This document shows positions 23,661-31,137 of a stretch of 34,451 nt of DNA, piece by piece. The notes below the pieces were generated by a model. That model saw only the letters and a program-made list of their open reading frames with translations. It had not been told where the DNA came from and made no database searches. Each line of letters opens with the position of its first letter. Positions within the stretch are counted from its first letter, which is position 1. Made by a program: the position numbers and the translations under genes. This stretch comes from SCSIO-59966 sp046566185 (lineage in GTDB: Bacteria; Actinomycetota; Actinomycetes; Actinomycetales; SCSIO-59966): assembly GCA_046566185.1 (NCBI GenBank), contig JBKHXE010000038.1, positions 1-34,451 of the forward strand, given 5' to 3'.

Positions 23661-26600
23661 CCCGGGTGGCGGTCGTGTCGGCCGCGGAGATCGCCGCGAC
23701 GCTCGGGCGCCCGGAGCCGACGGCCGAGCAGGCGGCGGTCATCGAGGCCCCGCTCGAGCCGCTGCTCGTCGTCGCCGGCGCCGGGTCGGGCAAGACCGAG
23801 ACGATGTCGGCCCGCGTGGTCTGGCTCGTCGCCAACGGCCTCGTGCGACCCGACGAGGTGCTCGGCCTGACCTTCACCCGCAAGGCCGCGGGCGAGCTCG
23901 CCGACCGGGTGCGGTCGCGGCTGCGGGGGCTGCGCCGGGCGGGCCTCGGGGTCGACGCCGACCCGGGCGCCGTGGCCGAGCCGACGGTGTCGACGTACCA
24001 CTCGTACGCGGCGGCGATCGTGGCCGACCACGGGCTGCGCCTCGGCGTCGAGCCGCGGGCGCGGCTTCTCGGCGAGGCCGCCGCGTGGCAGCTCGCCACC
24101 GAGGTCGTCGAGTCGTGGGACGGACCGGGCGGCGACGCCCCGGAGATGACGAACGCCCCCGGAACCGTCGTCGACGCCGTGCTGGCGCTGGCGGCCGAGT
24201 GCTCCGAGCACCTCGTCGACCCCGACGCCGTCGACGACCTGCTCGCCGACCTCGTCGAGCGGTGCCTCACCCTCCCGCGGACCGAGCCGGGGACGGCGGC
24301 CGGGGCGCCTCTGGCCGCCACCCGCGACGTCCTGGCCGCCCTGCAGCGGCGCCGGCTCGTCGTCCCGCTGCTGCGCCGCTACCTCGCCCGCAAGGCCGAG
24401 CTCGAGGTGCTGGACTTCGGCGATCAGGTGCGCCTGGCCGCGCGCATCGCCGCCGAGGTGCCCCCGGTGGGCGCCGGTGAGCGGTCGCGGTTCGCCGTCG
24501 TGCTGCTCGACGAGTACCAGGACACCAGCCACGCCCAGCTCGTGCTGCTGCGCGCGCTGTTCGGCGGCGGGCACCCGGTCACCGCGGTCGGCGACCCCCA
24601 CCAGTCGATCTACGGGTGGCGCGGGGCGAGCGCCGGCAACCTGCAGGCGTTCCCGCGGCACTTCCCCCGCGCCGACGGCGAGGCGGCCGCCGTCGCGTAC
24701 CTGAGCACCAGCTGGCGCAACGACGCCGCCGTGCTGGCGGCCTCGAACGCGGTGGCCGCGCCGCTGCGGCGGTCCTCCCTCGTGCCGGTGCCGCCGCTGG
24801 AGACCCGGCCCCGCGCGGGACGCGGCCAGGTGCTGGCGCGCTACCACGCCGACGTCGAGGAGGAGGCCGCCGCCGTCGCCGACGACCTCGCCCGGTTGTG
24901 GTCGGAGGACGACCGTGCCGTCGCCGGCGGCGGGCAGCGCCGCTCGATGGCGGTGCTGTGCCGCAAGCGGTCCCAGTTCGAGGTGGTCGAGGCGGCGCTG
25001 CGGGCCCGGGGCCTGCCCGTCGAGGTCGTCGGCCTCGGTGGGCTGCTGTCCCGTCCCGAGGTGGTCGACCTCGTGGCGACCCTGCAGGTCGTGCACGACC
25101 CGGGGCGCGGCGACGCGCTGCTGCGGCTGCTCGCCGGGCCGAGGTGGCGCCTGGGCCCGCGCGACCTCGAGGCGCTGGCCGAGTGGGCCCGCGTGCTGGT
25201 CGCCCGGCACCGTTCGGCATGGTCGGGCGAGGCGGCCGCGGCGCCCGGCGAGCCCGTCAGCCCGGACGCCGTCGACGAGCGCAGCATCGTCGACGCCCTC
25301 GACGCGCTGCCGCCGGCCACGTGGGTCGGCCGGCACGGCCGCGGCTTCTCCGCCGAGGGCCACGCCCGGCTGCGGCGGCTGGCCGCGCTGCTCGCGCGGC
25401 TGCGGTCGCGGACCTCGCTCAGCCTGCCCGACCTGGTGTCGGAGACCGAGCGCGCGCTGCTGCTCGACGTCGAGGTCGCCGCCCGCCCCGGTGTCACGCC
25501 CGCCGCGGCCCGCGCGCACCTGGACGCGTTCACCGACGTCGCGGCCTCGTTCGCGGGCGCCGCGGACCGGCCCACGCTCGGCGCCTTCCTCGGGTGGCTC
25601 GCGGCCGCCGACGAGCGGGAGCGGGGCCTGGAGTCCGGTGACGACGAGCCCGACACCGCGCTCGCGCCGGGGGACGTCGAGCCGAGCCGCAGCGCCGTCC
25701 AGGTGCTCACGGTGCACGCCGCCAAGGGCCTGGAGTGGGACGTCGTCGCGGTGCCCGGCCTGTCCGAGGGCACCTTCCCGGCGCGACGGTCGGTGCCCAG
25801 GGACCCGGCGGCACCCGACACCGGCAGCGGCTGGCTGACCGGTCTCGGCGTGCTGCCCTACGAGCTGCGCGGCGACCGCGAGGCGCTGCCGGTCTGGCAG
25901 TGGCGGTCGGCGCGGACGCAGAAGGAGCTGGACGAGGCCAGGGCCCGCTTCCGCCTCGACTGCGGGTCGCACGAGGTCGCCGAGGAGCGGCGGCTGGCGT
26001 ACGTGGCGTTCACCCGCGCGCGGTCGCTGCTGCTGCTCAGCGGCGCGTGGTGGGCCGACGGCTCGACGCCGCGCCGTCCGTCGCGGTTCCTGCTCGAGCT
26101 GGCCGACGCGTCCGCCGGCCTGCCCGGCGTCGTCGTGGCCGGCCTGGACGGCGACACGGTGACCGCCGGTCCACGGGAGGAGCAGAACCCCCGGCTCGCC
26201 GAGCCGCGCAGCGCCGTCTGGCCCGCCGACCCGCTCGGCCCCCGGCGGGACGCCGTCGAGGAGGCGGCCGCGCTGGTGCTGGGCGCCGGGGAGCCGGCGG
26301 GGGACTCGCCGTGGTCGCGCGAGGTCGACCTCCTGCTGGCCGAGCGGGACGCCGCCACCGGGCCCGGCACCGTCGCGCTGCCGGTTCACCTGTCGGCGTC
26401 CCGGCTCGTCGAGCTGGCCGCCGACCCGGCGGTCCTGGCCGCCGCGATCCGCCGCCCGATGCCCTCCGAGCCGAGGCCGCAGGCGCGGCGCGGCACCGCG
26501 TTCCACGCCTGGCTCGAGCGTCGGTTCAACGCCGCCACGCTCGTCGACCTGCTCGAGCTGCCCGGCGCCGGCGACGACGACGCCGCCCCGGACGCCGAGC

Positions 26601-26977
26601 TGGCCCGCCTGCAGGCGGCGTTCGAGGCCTCGGAGTGGGCCGACCGGGTGCCCGTCGCCGTCGAGGTCGACCTCGAGACCCCGGTCGCCGGCCTCGTGCT
26701 GCGCGGCCGCGTCGACGCCGTCTTCTCCCGGCCCGACGGCGGCTGGGAGGTCGTCGACTGGAAGACCGGCCGCCCTCCGACCGGGGACCGCCGCCGCGCC
26801 GTCGCCGTCCAGCTCGCCGTCTACCGCCTCGCCTGGGCGCGCCTGCAGGGCGTCGACGTCGACCGCGTCGGCGCCGCGTTCTTCTACGCGTCCACCGGCG
26901 AGACCGTCCGCCCCGCCGACACCCTCGACGAGGCGGGCCTCGACGCCCTCGTCCGCGCCGTCCCCACCACCCCCTGA
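23657..26977 (+). CDS. adnB: AdnB: lead motor and nuclease subunit of AdnAB
   Basis: A 1106-residue SF1A helicase with C-terminal RecB nuclease, partner of AdnA. It translocates on single strands, unwinding and cutting DNA ends to start recombinational repair. Motor motifs are complete: Walker A GAGSGKT (Lys46), motif Ia FTRKAAGEL, motif II LLDEYQDT (Asp285/Glu286), motif III GDPHQSIYGWRGA, motif V HAAKGLEWD and motif VI RLAYVAFTRAR. The nuclease has RGTAFHAWLERRF, Asp1020 in GRVDAVF, and Asp1034/Lys1036 in VVDWKTG, followed by VQLAVYRLAW. No iron-sulfur Cys set is visible, consistent with the cluster residing in AdnA. GTG 23657 overlaps the adnA stop as GTGA. A large hairpin follows the gene. 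Confidence 0.94.
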   Translation: MTRVAVVSAAEIAATLGRPEPTAEQAAVIEAPLEPLLVVAGAGSGKTETMSARVVWLVANGLVRPDEVLGLTFTRKAAGELADRVRSRLRGLRRAGLGVDADPGAVAEPTVSTYHSYAAAIVADHGLRLGVEPRARLLGEAAAWQLATEVVESWDGPGGDAPEMTNAPGTVVDAVLALAAECSEHLVDPDAVDDLLADLVERCLTLPRTEPGTAAGAPLAATRDVLAALQRRRLVVPLLRRYLARKAELEVLDFGDQVRLAARIAAEVPPVGAGERSRFAVVLLDEYQDTSHAQLVLLRALFGGGHPVTAVGDPHQSIYGWRGASAGNLQAFPRHFPRADGEAAAVAYLSTSWRNDAAVLAASNAVAAPLRRSSLVPVPPLETRPRAGRGQVLARYHADVEEEAAAVADDLARLWSEDDRAVAGGGQRRSMAVLCRKRSQFEVVEAALRARGLPVEVVGLGGLLSRPEVVDLVATLQVVHDPGRGDALLRLLAGPRWRLGPRDLEALAEWARVLVARHRSAWSGEAAAAPGEPVSPDAVDERSIVDALDALPPATWVGRHGRGFSAEGHARLRRLAALLARLRSRTSLSLPDLVSETERALLLDVEVAARPGVTPAAARAHLDAFTDVAASFAGAADRPTLGAFLGWLAAADERERGLESGDDEPDTALAPGDVEPSRSAVQVLTVHAAKGLEWDVVAVPGLSEGTFPARRSVPRDPAAPDTGSGWLTGLGVLPYELRGDREALPVWQWRSARTQKELDEARARFRLDCGSHEVAEERRLAYVAFTRARSLLLLSGAWWADGSTPRRPSRFLLELADASAGLPGVVVAGLDGDTVTAGPREEQNPRLAEPRSAVWPADPLGPRRDAVEEAAALVLGAGEPAGDSPWSREVDLLLAERDAATGPGTVALPVHLSASRLVELAADPAVLAAAIRRPMPSEPRPQARRGTAFHAWLERRFNAATLVDLLELPGAGDDDAAPDAELARLQAAFEASEWADRVPVAVEVDLETPVAGLVLRGRVDAVFSRPDGGWEVVDWKTGRPPTGDRRRAVAVQLAVYRLAWARLQGVDVDRVGAAFFYASTGETVRPADTLDEAGLDALVRAVPTTP

Positions 26978-26997
26978 CCGACGCCCTGTTTGGCACG

Positions 26998-27036
26998 GGG
27001 TGGCCCCGCGACGGTAGGTCCGTAGCGGGGCCACCC
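26998..27036. terminator. Long hairpin terminator after adnB
   Basis: A 12-bp perfect stem (26998-27009 with 27025-27036), one G-A mismatch, then a 4-bp stem ACGG/CCGT around a TAGGT loop. It starts 20 nt after the adnB stop. There is no U-run. It likely ends the idi-adnB transcript. Confidence 0.8.
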
Positions 27037-27161
27037 AGCGACGTTCCGGGACCGTCGTGATGCCGCCCAGTGAGGGGCATCGAGCGGGACGCCGCTGACC
27101 TCGGGGTCGGCGCTCCGCCGGCGGCAGGTATCACCGGCGCACGACGGCGCCTCCTCCTCCC

Positions 27162-27398
27162 GTGCTGCTCGCCGTCCCCCCGCCGCCGCGCGGCGCGCGC
27201 ACCGTCCTCGACGAGCACCGGCGGCTGCTGGCCGTCACCGAGCGGCTGGTCCGCGAGTGCCATCCTGGCCACTCGGCCGGCGCCGTGATCCGCACGGTGA
27301 TGGCCTGCCGCGACGAGCTGGCGCGAACCGGGGAGCGGTCCGCCCCCGACACGGCGGTGGAGGCGATGGCGCGGCGGCGGCTCACCACCGCAGGGTGA
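27162..27398 (+). CDS. Small helical protein (three-helix-bundle-like), hypothetical
   Basis: A 78-residue protein. After a Pro/Arg start the sequence is helical: TVLDEHRRLLAVTERLV, then HSAGAVIRTVMACRDELART and APDTAVEAMARRRLTTA. This pattern of a short turn (CHPGHSAGAV) followed by a basic helix and a final AxARRRL helix resembles small actinobacterial three-helix-bundle proteins; that match is from memory and tentative. GTG 27162 has no clear ribosome-binding site. The last 17 nt overlap the 3' end of the convergent endonuclease-like gene. The region from the adnB terminator to here (27037-27161) holds nothing else I can identify. Confidence 0.5.
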   Translation: MLLAVPPPPRGARTVLDEHRRLLAVTERLVRECHPGHSAGAVIRTVMACRDELARTGERSAPDTAVEAMARRRLTTAG

Positions 27399-28185
27399 CG
27401 CTCACCGCCCGGTGGTCGCCGACGTCCAGCCGCTCGACGGCCGGCCGGTGCGCGGTCACGCCGGCCGGCCCCAGGACGTGGTCGAGCTGGATCCGCGGCC
27501 GATCGCCGGGGAACGTCGGCGCCGCCACGAGACGTCGCAGCCCGAGCAGCCGCGCCGGCAGCTGACCGGGCAGGTTGAGATCGCCGGCGACGATGACGGG
27601 CGCGCGCAGCCCCGCGGCCCACCGTCGCAGCAGCCGCAGCTGGCGCACGGCGGTGGGCGGCGAGAACGACAGGTGGGTGCTGACGACCGTGCAGTCGTCG
27701 AGCTCGGCGGCCACCGCGACGCGGGGCTCGTCGGGGATCCACCACCAGCGGTCCGCACCGGTGAAGGGGTCGGGCGCCCGCAGCGGCAGCCCACCTCGGC
27801 CGTGGCCGAGCTCGAGCACGTGCCAGTCGCGCACCGGACGGCGCGACAGCACCGCCACGCCGTAGAGCGGGCGGCCGTTACCGCCGTCGGAACCGTCGGA
27901 GCCGTCGTGCCCGTGAGCGGCGTCCGGGTGCACCCGGTGCCAGCCCCGCACCGGGCTCGGCGTGCCGGCCAGGGTCGGCACGAAACGCCAGTACGGCGTC
28001 CCCATCGCCTCGGCCGCGACCTCGACCTGGTGCGTCCCGTGCGAGCGGGGCTGGGCGACGTCCACCTCCTGGAGGCAGACGACGTCCGCCCGCAGCGACG
28101 CCAGCGCCGCCCGCACCCGGTCGACCGGCAGGTGGACCGGCCCCGCGCCGCGGCCGGAGGCGAGGTTGAACGTCGCGACGCGCAC
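27382..28185 (-). CDS. Endonuclease/exonuclease/phosphatase family protein
   Basis: A 267-residue EEP-fold enzyme. Active-site motifs are TFNLASG with Asn7, VVCLQEVD with the metal-binding Glu near 40, VVSTHLS near 170, VIVAGDLNLPG near 197 and QLDHVLG plus GDHRAVSV at the end. The fold hydrolyses phosphodiesters in DNA, lipid or small molecules, and the substrate here is unknown. There is no signal peptide, so it acts in the cytoplasm. A Gly/Asp/Ser-rich insert near 93-103 is probably a loop. The start GTG 28185 lies 3 nt after the phosphotransferase stop, so both are one operon. The C-terminus overlaps the convergent small gene by 17 nt. Confidence 0.85.
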   Translation of the reverse strand: MRVATFNLASGRGAGPVHLPVDRVRAALASLRADVVCLQEVDVAQPRSHGTHQVEVAAEAMGTPYWRFVPTLAGTPSPVRGWHRVHPDAAHGHDGSDGSDGGNGRPLYGVAVLSRRPVRDWHVLELGHGRGGLPLRAPDPFTGADRWWWIPDEPRVAVAAELDDCTVVSTHLSFSPPTAVRQLRLLRRWAAGLRAPVIVAGDLNLPGQLPARLLGLRRLVAAPTFPGDRPRIQLDHVLGPAGVTAHRPAVERLDVGDHRAVSVTLRW

Positions 28186-28188
28186 CGG

Positions 28189-29109
28189 CTACAGCGCCGC
28201 GCCGCCGACGTCGGCGTCGAGGTCGCGCAGCATCTGCACCGCGTCGTCCACGACGTGCGCGTCGCCGGTGGTGGTGCCGTGCAGCAGCCAGCGGGCGAGC
28301 GCGAGCTCCCCGGCCAGGCGGGCGCGGGTGGCCAGGTGGCGGTCCGGCTGCTCGCGGCGCGCCACCGCGTACGACTCGAGCACCGAGTCCAGCGCGTCGG
28401 CGTCCGCGCCGACGGCCACCCAGGCGAGGTCGTCGGCCGGGTCGGCCACCCGGGCCTCGCCCCAGTCGAGCATCCCGACGACGCGGCCGTCCGCGACGAG
28501 CACGTGCTCCGCGACGAGGTCGCCGTGCACCAGCGACGGCTGGAACCGCCAGCGCCCGACGTCCTCGAGCAGCTTCTCCCAGCGCGTCAGCAGGCGCGTC
28601 GGCACGTGCCCGGTCTGCGCCGCCCGGTCGACCTCGGCGAGCCGCCGCTCGCGGTACTCGCGCGGGTCGTACACCGGTACCCCGGCCGACTCGGCGAGCG
28701 CGAGCGGCGCGTCGTGCAGGCTCGCCAGCGCACGGCCGAGCTCGGCGGCGAGCCCCGGTCCCGGGCGCAGCTCGCCGGGGTGCAGCGGCGCGCCGTCCAG
28801 GTAGGGGTAGACGACGGCGCGGCCGCCCTCGGGCAGCGGCGCCGACCCCGCGACCCGCGGGACGTCGAAGCGCAGGCCGCTCCGGTCGCGGTCCCCCAGC
28901 GCGGCGAGCAGGCGCAGCTCGCTCTCCAGCGCGGCCCCCGCAGCGGCGTGCCGGGGGGCCCGCACCACCCACCTTCGGCGCTGGACGTCGTCCACGACGG
29001 CGACGTCGAAGTCGGCGCCCGCGACCTCCGGACCGCGCGCGGACACCGGGTGCAGACCCCGCACGGCGGCGGTGGCCAGGGCGGCGAGCACGTAGGCGGA
29101 CCGGGGCAC
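28189..29109 (-). CDS. APH-superfamily phosphotransferase, macrolide 2'-kinase-like
   Basis: A 306-residue aminoglycoside/macrolide phosphotransferase-type kinase. The Brenner motif is HGDLVAEHVLV, with His where aminoglycoside kinases have Asn, and the DxD-like motif is MLDWGEARVADPADDLAWV. The 'HGDL..xHVL ... DWxEA' form resembles the macrolide 2'-phosphotransferase branch, although substrate cannot be assigned from this alone, and many chromosomal copies have unknown targets. GTG 29109 is preferred because TACGGT lies 7 nt upstream; GTG 29118 overlaps that box. It is divergent from nudC and 3 nt upstream of the EEP gene. whiB7, the antibiotic-stress regulator, is about 4.6 kb away. Confidence 0.82.
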   Translation of the reverse strand: MPRSAYVLAALATAAVRGLHPVSARGPEVAGADFDVAVVDDVQRRRWVVRAPRHAAAGAALESELRLLAALGDRDRSGLRFDVPRVAGSAPLPEGGRAVVYPYLDGAPLHPGELRPGPGLAAELGRALASLHDAPLALAESAGVPVYDPREYRERRLAEVDRAAQTGHVPTRLLTRWEKLLEDVGRWRFQPSLVHGDLVAEHVLVADGRVVGMLDWGEARVADPADDLAWVAVGADADALDSVLESYAVARREQPDRHLATRARLAGELALARWLLHGTTTGDAHVVDDAVQMLRDLDADVGGAAL

Positions 29110-29116
29110 GGCGACC

Positions 29117-29122
29117 ACCGTA
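29117..29122 (-). promoter_or_regulatory. -10 box TACGGT for the phosphotransferase/EEP operon
   Basis: On the minus strand TACGGT is followed by 7 nt and GTG 29109. No AT-rich WhiB7-type box is visible upstream of it. Confidence 0.45.
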
Positions 29123-29176
29123 GGCGGCCACGGGCGCCGATGCCCGGCTGGGGCAGGCGTGTCGCGCTGCGACGCC

Positions 29177-29182
29177 TAGGGT
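29177..29182 (+). promoter_or_regulatory. -10 box TAGGGT for the leaderless nudC
   Basis: TAGGGT is followed by 6 nt and ATG 29189. It is the same hexamer and gap as before idi. Confidence 0.5.
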
Positions 29183-29188
29183 TCCGTC

Positions 29189-30079
29189 ATGCCCCTGCAG
29201 CGTCTGGCCCTCGGCCGCGCCACCACGGACCGGGCGGCCCACCTGCGCGCCGACCCCGACCTGCTCGACCGGCTGTGGCGCGAGCCCTCCACCCGGGTCG
29301 TGCGCGTGGGGGACGGCCGGACGCCGGTCGGCGACGGCCCCGCGCTGCAGCTCGTGGGCCCCGCCGACGTGCCGGACGACGGCGTGCGCGTCTTCCTGGG
29401 GCTCGGCGAGGCGGGGGAGGCGTACGTCGCAGCCGCGGTGGACGCCGAGGAGGACTGGCTCGGGCTGCGCCGGCTCGGCTCGGCGCTTGACGACAGGGAC
29501 GCCGGCCTGCTCGTGCAGGCGGTCGCGCTGCTCAACTGGCACGCCACGCACACCCACTGCCCCCGCTGCGGGACGCTCACCGAGCCGGTCGAGGCCGGCT
29601 GGTCGCGGCGCTGCCCGGCGGACGGCAGCGGGCACTACCCGCGCACCGACCCGGCCGTGATCATGGCGGTGACGGACGACGACGGGCGGCTGCTGCTGGG
29701 CCACAACCCGGCCTGGCCCGAGCGCCGGTTCTCGACGCTCGCGGGCTTCGTCGAGCCGGGCGAGTCGATCGAGGCCGCGGTGCGGCGGGAGGTGCTGGAG
29801 GAGGTCGGCGTCGTCATCGGCGGGGTGGAGTACCTGGGCTCGCAGCCGTGGCCGTTCCCCGCGTCGCTCATGCTGGGCTTCACGGCGCACGCGGTCGAGA
29901 CGCGCGTGCGCACCGACGGCGTGGAGATCACCGACGCCCGCTGGTTCACGCGCGACGAGCTGACCGCGGCGGTCGCGGAGGGCGAGGTGCTGCTGCCGAG
30001 CGGCATCTCCATCGCCCGGCGGCTCGTCGAGCACTGGTACGGCGGCGAGATCGCCGACGGCGCCGAGGCATGGCGCTGA
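29189..30079 (+). CDS. nudC: NAD(+) diphosphatase / RNA-decapping Nudix hydrolase
   Basis: A 296-residue NudC that hydrolyses NAD(H) to NMN and AMP and, in studied bacteria, removes NAD caps from RNA 5' ends. An N-terminal domain (1-115) is followed by a zinc ribbon, then the Nudix domain with GFVEPGE...REVLEEVGV, and the diagnostic SQPWPFPASLML. The zinc site has Cys124, Cys127 and Cys142, but the expected fourth Cys at 145 is Asp (CPADGSGH); a nearby His149 could replace it. I recall this variant in other actinobacteria. ATG 29189 has a TAGGGT box 6 nt upstream. It converges on the degenerate kinase-like gene. The location fits Rv3199c. Confidence 0.92.
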   Translation: MPLQRLALGRATTDRAAHLRADPDLLDRLWREPSTRVVRVGDGRTPVGDGPALQLVGPADVPDDGVRVFLGLGEAGEAYVAAAVDAEEDWLGLRRLGSALDDRDAGLLVQAVALLNWHATHTHCPRCGTLTEPVEAGWSRRCPADGSGHYPRTDPAVIMAVTDDDGRLLLGHNPAWPERRFSTLAGFVEPGESIEAAVRREVLEEVGVVIGGVEYLGSQPWPFPASLMLGFTAHAVETRVRTDGVEITDARWFTRDELTAAVAEGEVLLPSGISIARRLVEHWYGGEIADGAEAWR

Positions 30080-30086
30080 GAGGTCC

Positions 30087-30734
30087 TCAGGCCCCGACGA
30101 CCCGGGCGGGGTGGGTCGGCCGGTCGAACCGCAGGACGACGTCCGCGCGCTCGGCGGGCCACGTCTCGGTCGTGTAGCGGTGCCAGGCGCCGGTGACCCG
30201 CGGTGCGTCGCCGGGGTCGAGCCGGCGGGCGAGCGCGGCGTCCGTGGTCGTCAGGTGCACGGCGAGGTCGACGGCGTCGGCGGTCTCCCACCGCAGCAGG
30301 AACGGCCCGGAGACCAGCGCGACGGTGCCGGGGACCGCTTCGACGCGGTCGGCGCGGGTCGCCCGGTCCCGCGCGGCGTCCCACAGGGCCGGCAGCCAGG
30401 TGCCGCGGCCGCCGGGGCCGAGGCTGTCCAGCACCTCGCGCCGCAGCGCGTGCCAGTCGTACCAGCGCTCGTAGCCGGCGTCGGGGTCGTCGGGGCCGTG
30501 CTCGAGGCGCACCGAGCGCGGGCGCAGGTAGTCCTCGGCGCTGACCCTCGCGACGGGCCGCCCGAGCGCCGCGACGGCTCGCTCGACCGCGTCGGCGACG
30601 AGCGCGCAGTCGGCGGGCACCGCGCCGTCCACCGCGACGCGGGCGACCCGGCCGGCCGGCGGGTCGGCCAGGTCGCGCGCCGCCTGCGCGAGGTCGGCCG
30701 CGACGTCCGTGAGGTCGGCGGGCTCGACGCCCAC
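30087..30734 (-). CDS. Uridine-kinase-like protein with degenerate P-loop
   Basis: A 215-residue protein whose order of strands and helices, a middle segment SAEDYLRPRSVRLEHGPDDPDAGYERWYDWHAL and a late VSGPFLLRW strand match the actinobacterial uridine-kinase/nucleoside-kinase-like P-loop family. The Walker A should read GxxGSGKTT, but here the sequence is VDGAVPADCAL (about 35-45), lacking the Lys and the Ser/Thr. It therefore probably does not bind ATP in the usual way. The frame is intact and shows normal coding bias, so it is maintained and not an obvious pseudogene. GTG 30734 directly follows the mycoredoxin stop, so they are one operon. Confidence 0.72.
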   Translation of the reverse strand: MGVEPADLTDVAADLAQAARDLADPPAGRVARVAVDGAVPADCALVADAVERAVAALGRPVARVSAEDYLRPRSVRLEHGPDDPDAGYERWYDWHALRREVLDSLGPGGRGTWLPALWDAARDRATRADRVEAVPGTVALVSGPFLLRWETADAVDLAVHLTTTDAALARRLDPGDAPRVTGAWHRYTTETWPAERADVVLRFDRPTHPARVVGA

Positions 30735-31004
30735 TCAGGCGCCGAGACGGGCCTTGACCTCCGCGAGGGAGGGGTTGGTGGCGGCGCTGCCGTCCGGGAA
30801 GAGCACCGTGGGCACGGTCTGGTTGCCGCCGTTGACGCTCATGACGTACTCGGCGGCATCGGCCGCCTGCTCGATGTTCACCTCGGCGTAGGCGATGCCC
30901 TCGCGGTCGAGGGCGTTCTTCAGCACGCGGCAGTACCCGCACCACGTGGTGGTGAACATCGTGATCTCGCCGTCGGTGGGCAGGTGCTCGTTGACGGACG
31001 CCAT
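30735..31004 (-). CDS. mrx1: Mycoredoxin (Mrx1-like glutaredoxin)
   Basis: An 89-residue glutaredoxin-fold oxidoreductase. The active site WCGYC (Cys22 and Cys25) is that of mycoredoxin-1, which reduces mycothiol mixed disulfides in actinobacteria. GGNQTVPTVLFPDGS (about 59-73) contains the cis-Pro and Gly-rich substrate face, and TNPSLAEVKARL closes the fold. ATG 31004 starts MASVNEHLPTDG ahead of the first strand TMFTTTW. The gene is divergent from uvrD2 across 133 nt and is followed with no gap by the degenerate kinase-like gene. It matches Rv3198A in position. Confidence 0.92.
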   Translation of the reverse strand: MASVNEHLPTDGEITMFTTTWCGYCRVLKNALDREGIAYAEVNIEQAADAAEYVMSVNGGNQTVPTVLFPDGSAATNPSLAEVKARLGA

Positions 31005-31016
31005 GTCCGCGGCTCC

Positions 31017-31040
31017 TCGTCGGTCGGGTCGTCGGTCGGG
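31017..31040. repeat. Perfect 12-nt tandem duplication upstream of mrx1
   Basis: TCGTCGGTCGGG occurs twice back to back in the 133-nt mrx1/uvrD2 divergent region, 13 nt upstream of the mrx1 start. It could be a regulator site or slippage product. The rest of that region shows nothing clear. Confidence 0.5.
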
Positions 31041-31137
31041 AACGAAGGGTTCGACGCTGCACAACGCCTCGGCTCGCCCGGTTCATCCCCAGCCGCCGCG
31101 GCCGGTCGGCGGCGTGCCTTGCGAGGATGGGGACACC

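Noticed and set aside
20508..26977. A phage-defence helicase-nuclease pair
   Set aside because: Length, domain order, overlaps and neighbours fit the housekeeping AdnAB machine. No defence genes or mobile elements surround it.
20252..27034. A continuous minus-strand open frame of more than 2,200 codons opposite idi-adnB
   Set aside because: It is the antisense shadow of adnA and adnB. High GC at third positions suppresses stop codons, the translation is low-complexity Arg/Gly/Pro/Ser, and no domain is visible.
26998..27036. A riboswitch or structured RNA
   Set aside because: A single long hairpin 20 nt after the adnB stop is better explained as a terminator.
27412..29490. A 692-codon plus-strand frame
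   Set aside because: Antisense to the EEP and phosphotransferase genes. It has no motif and would run over the nudC start in another frame.
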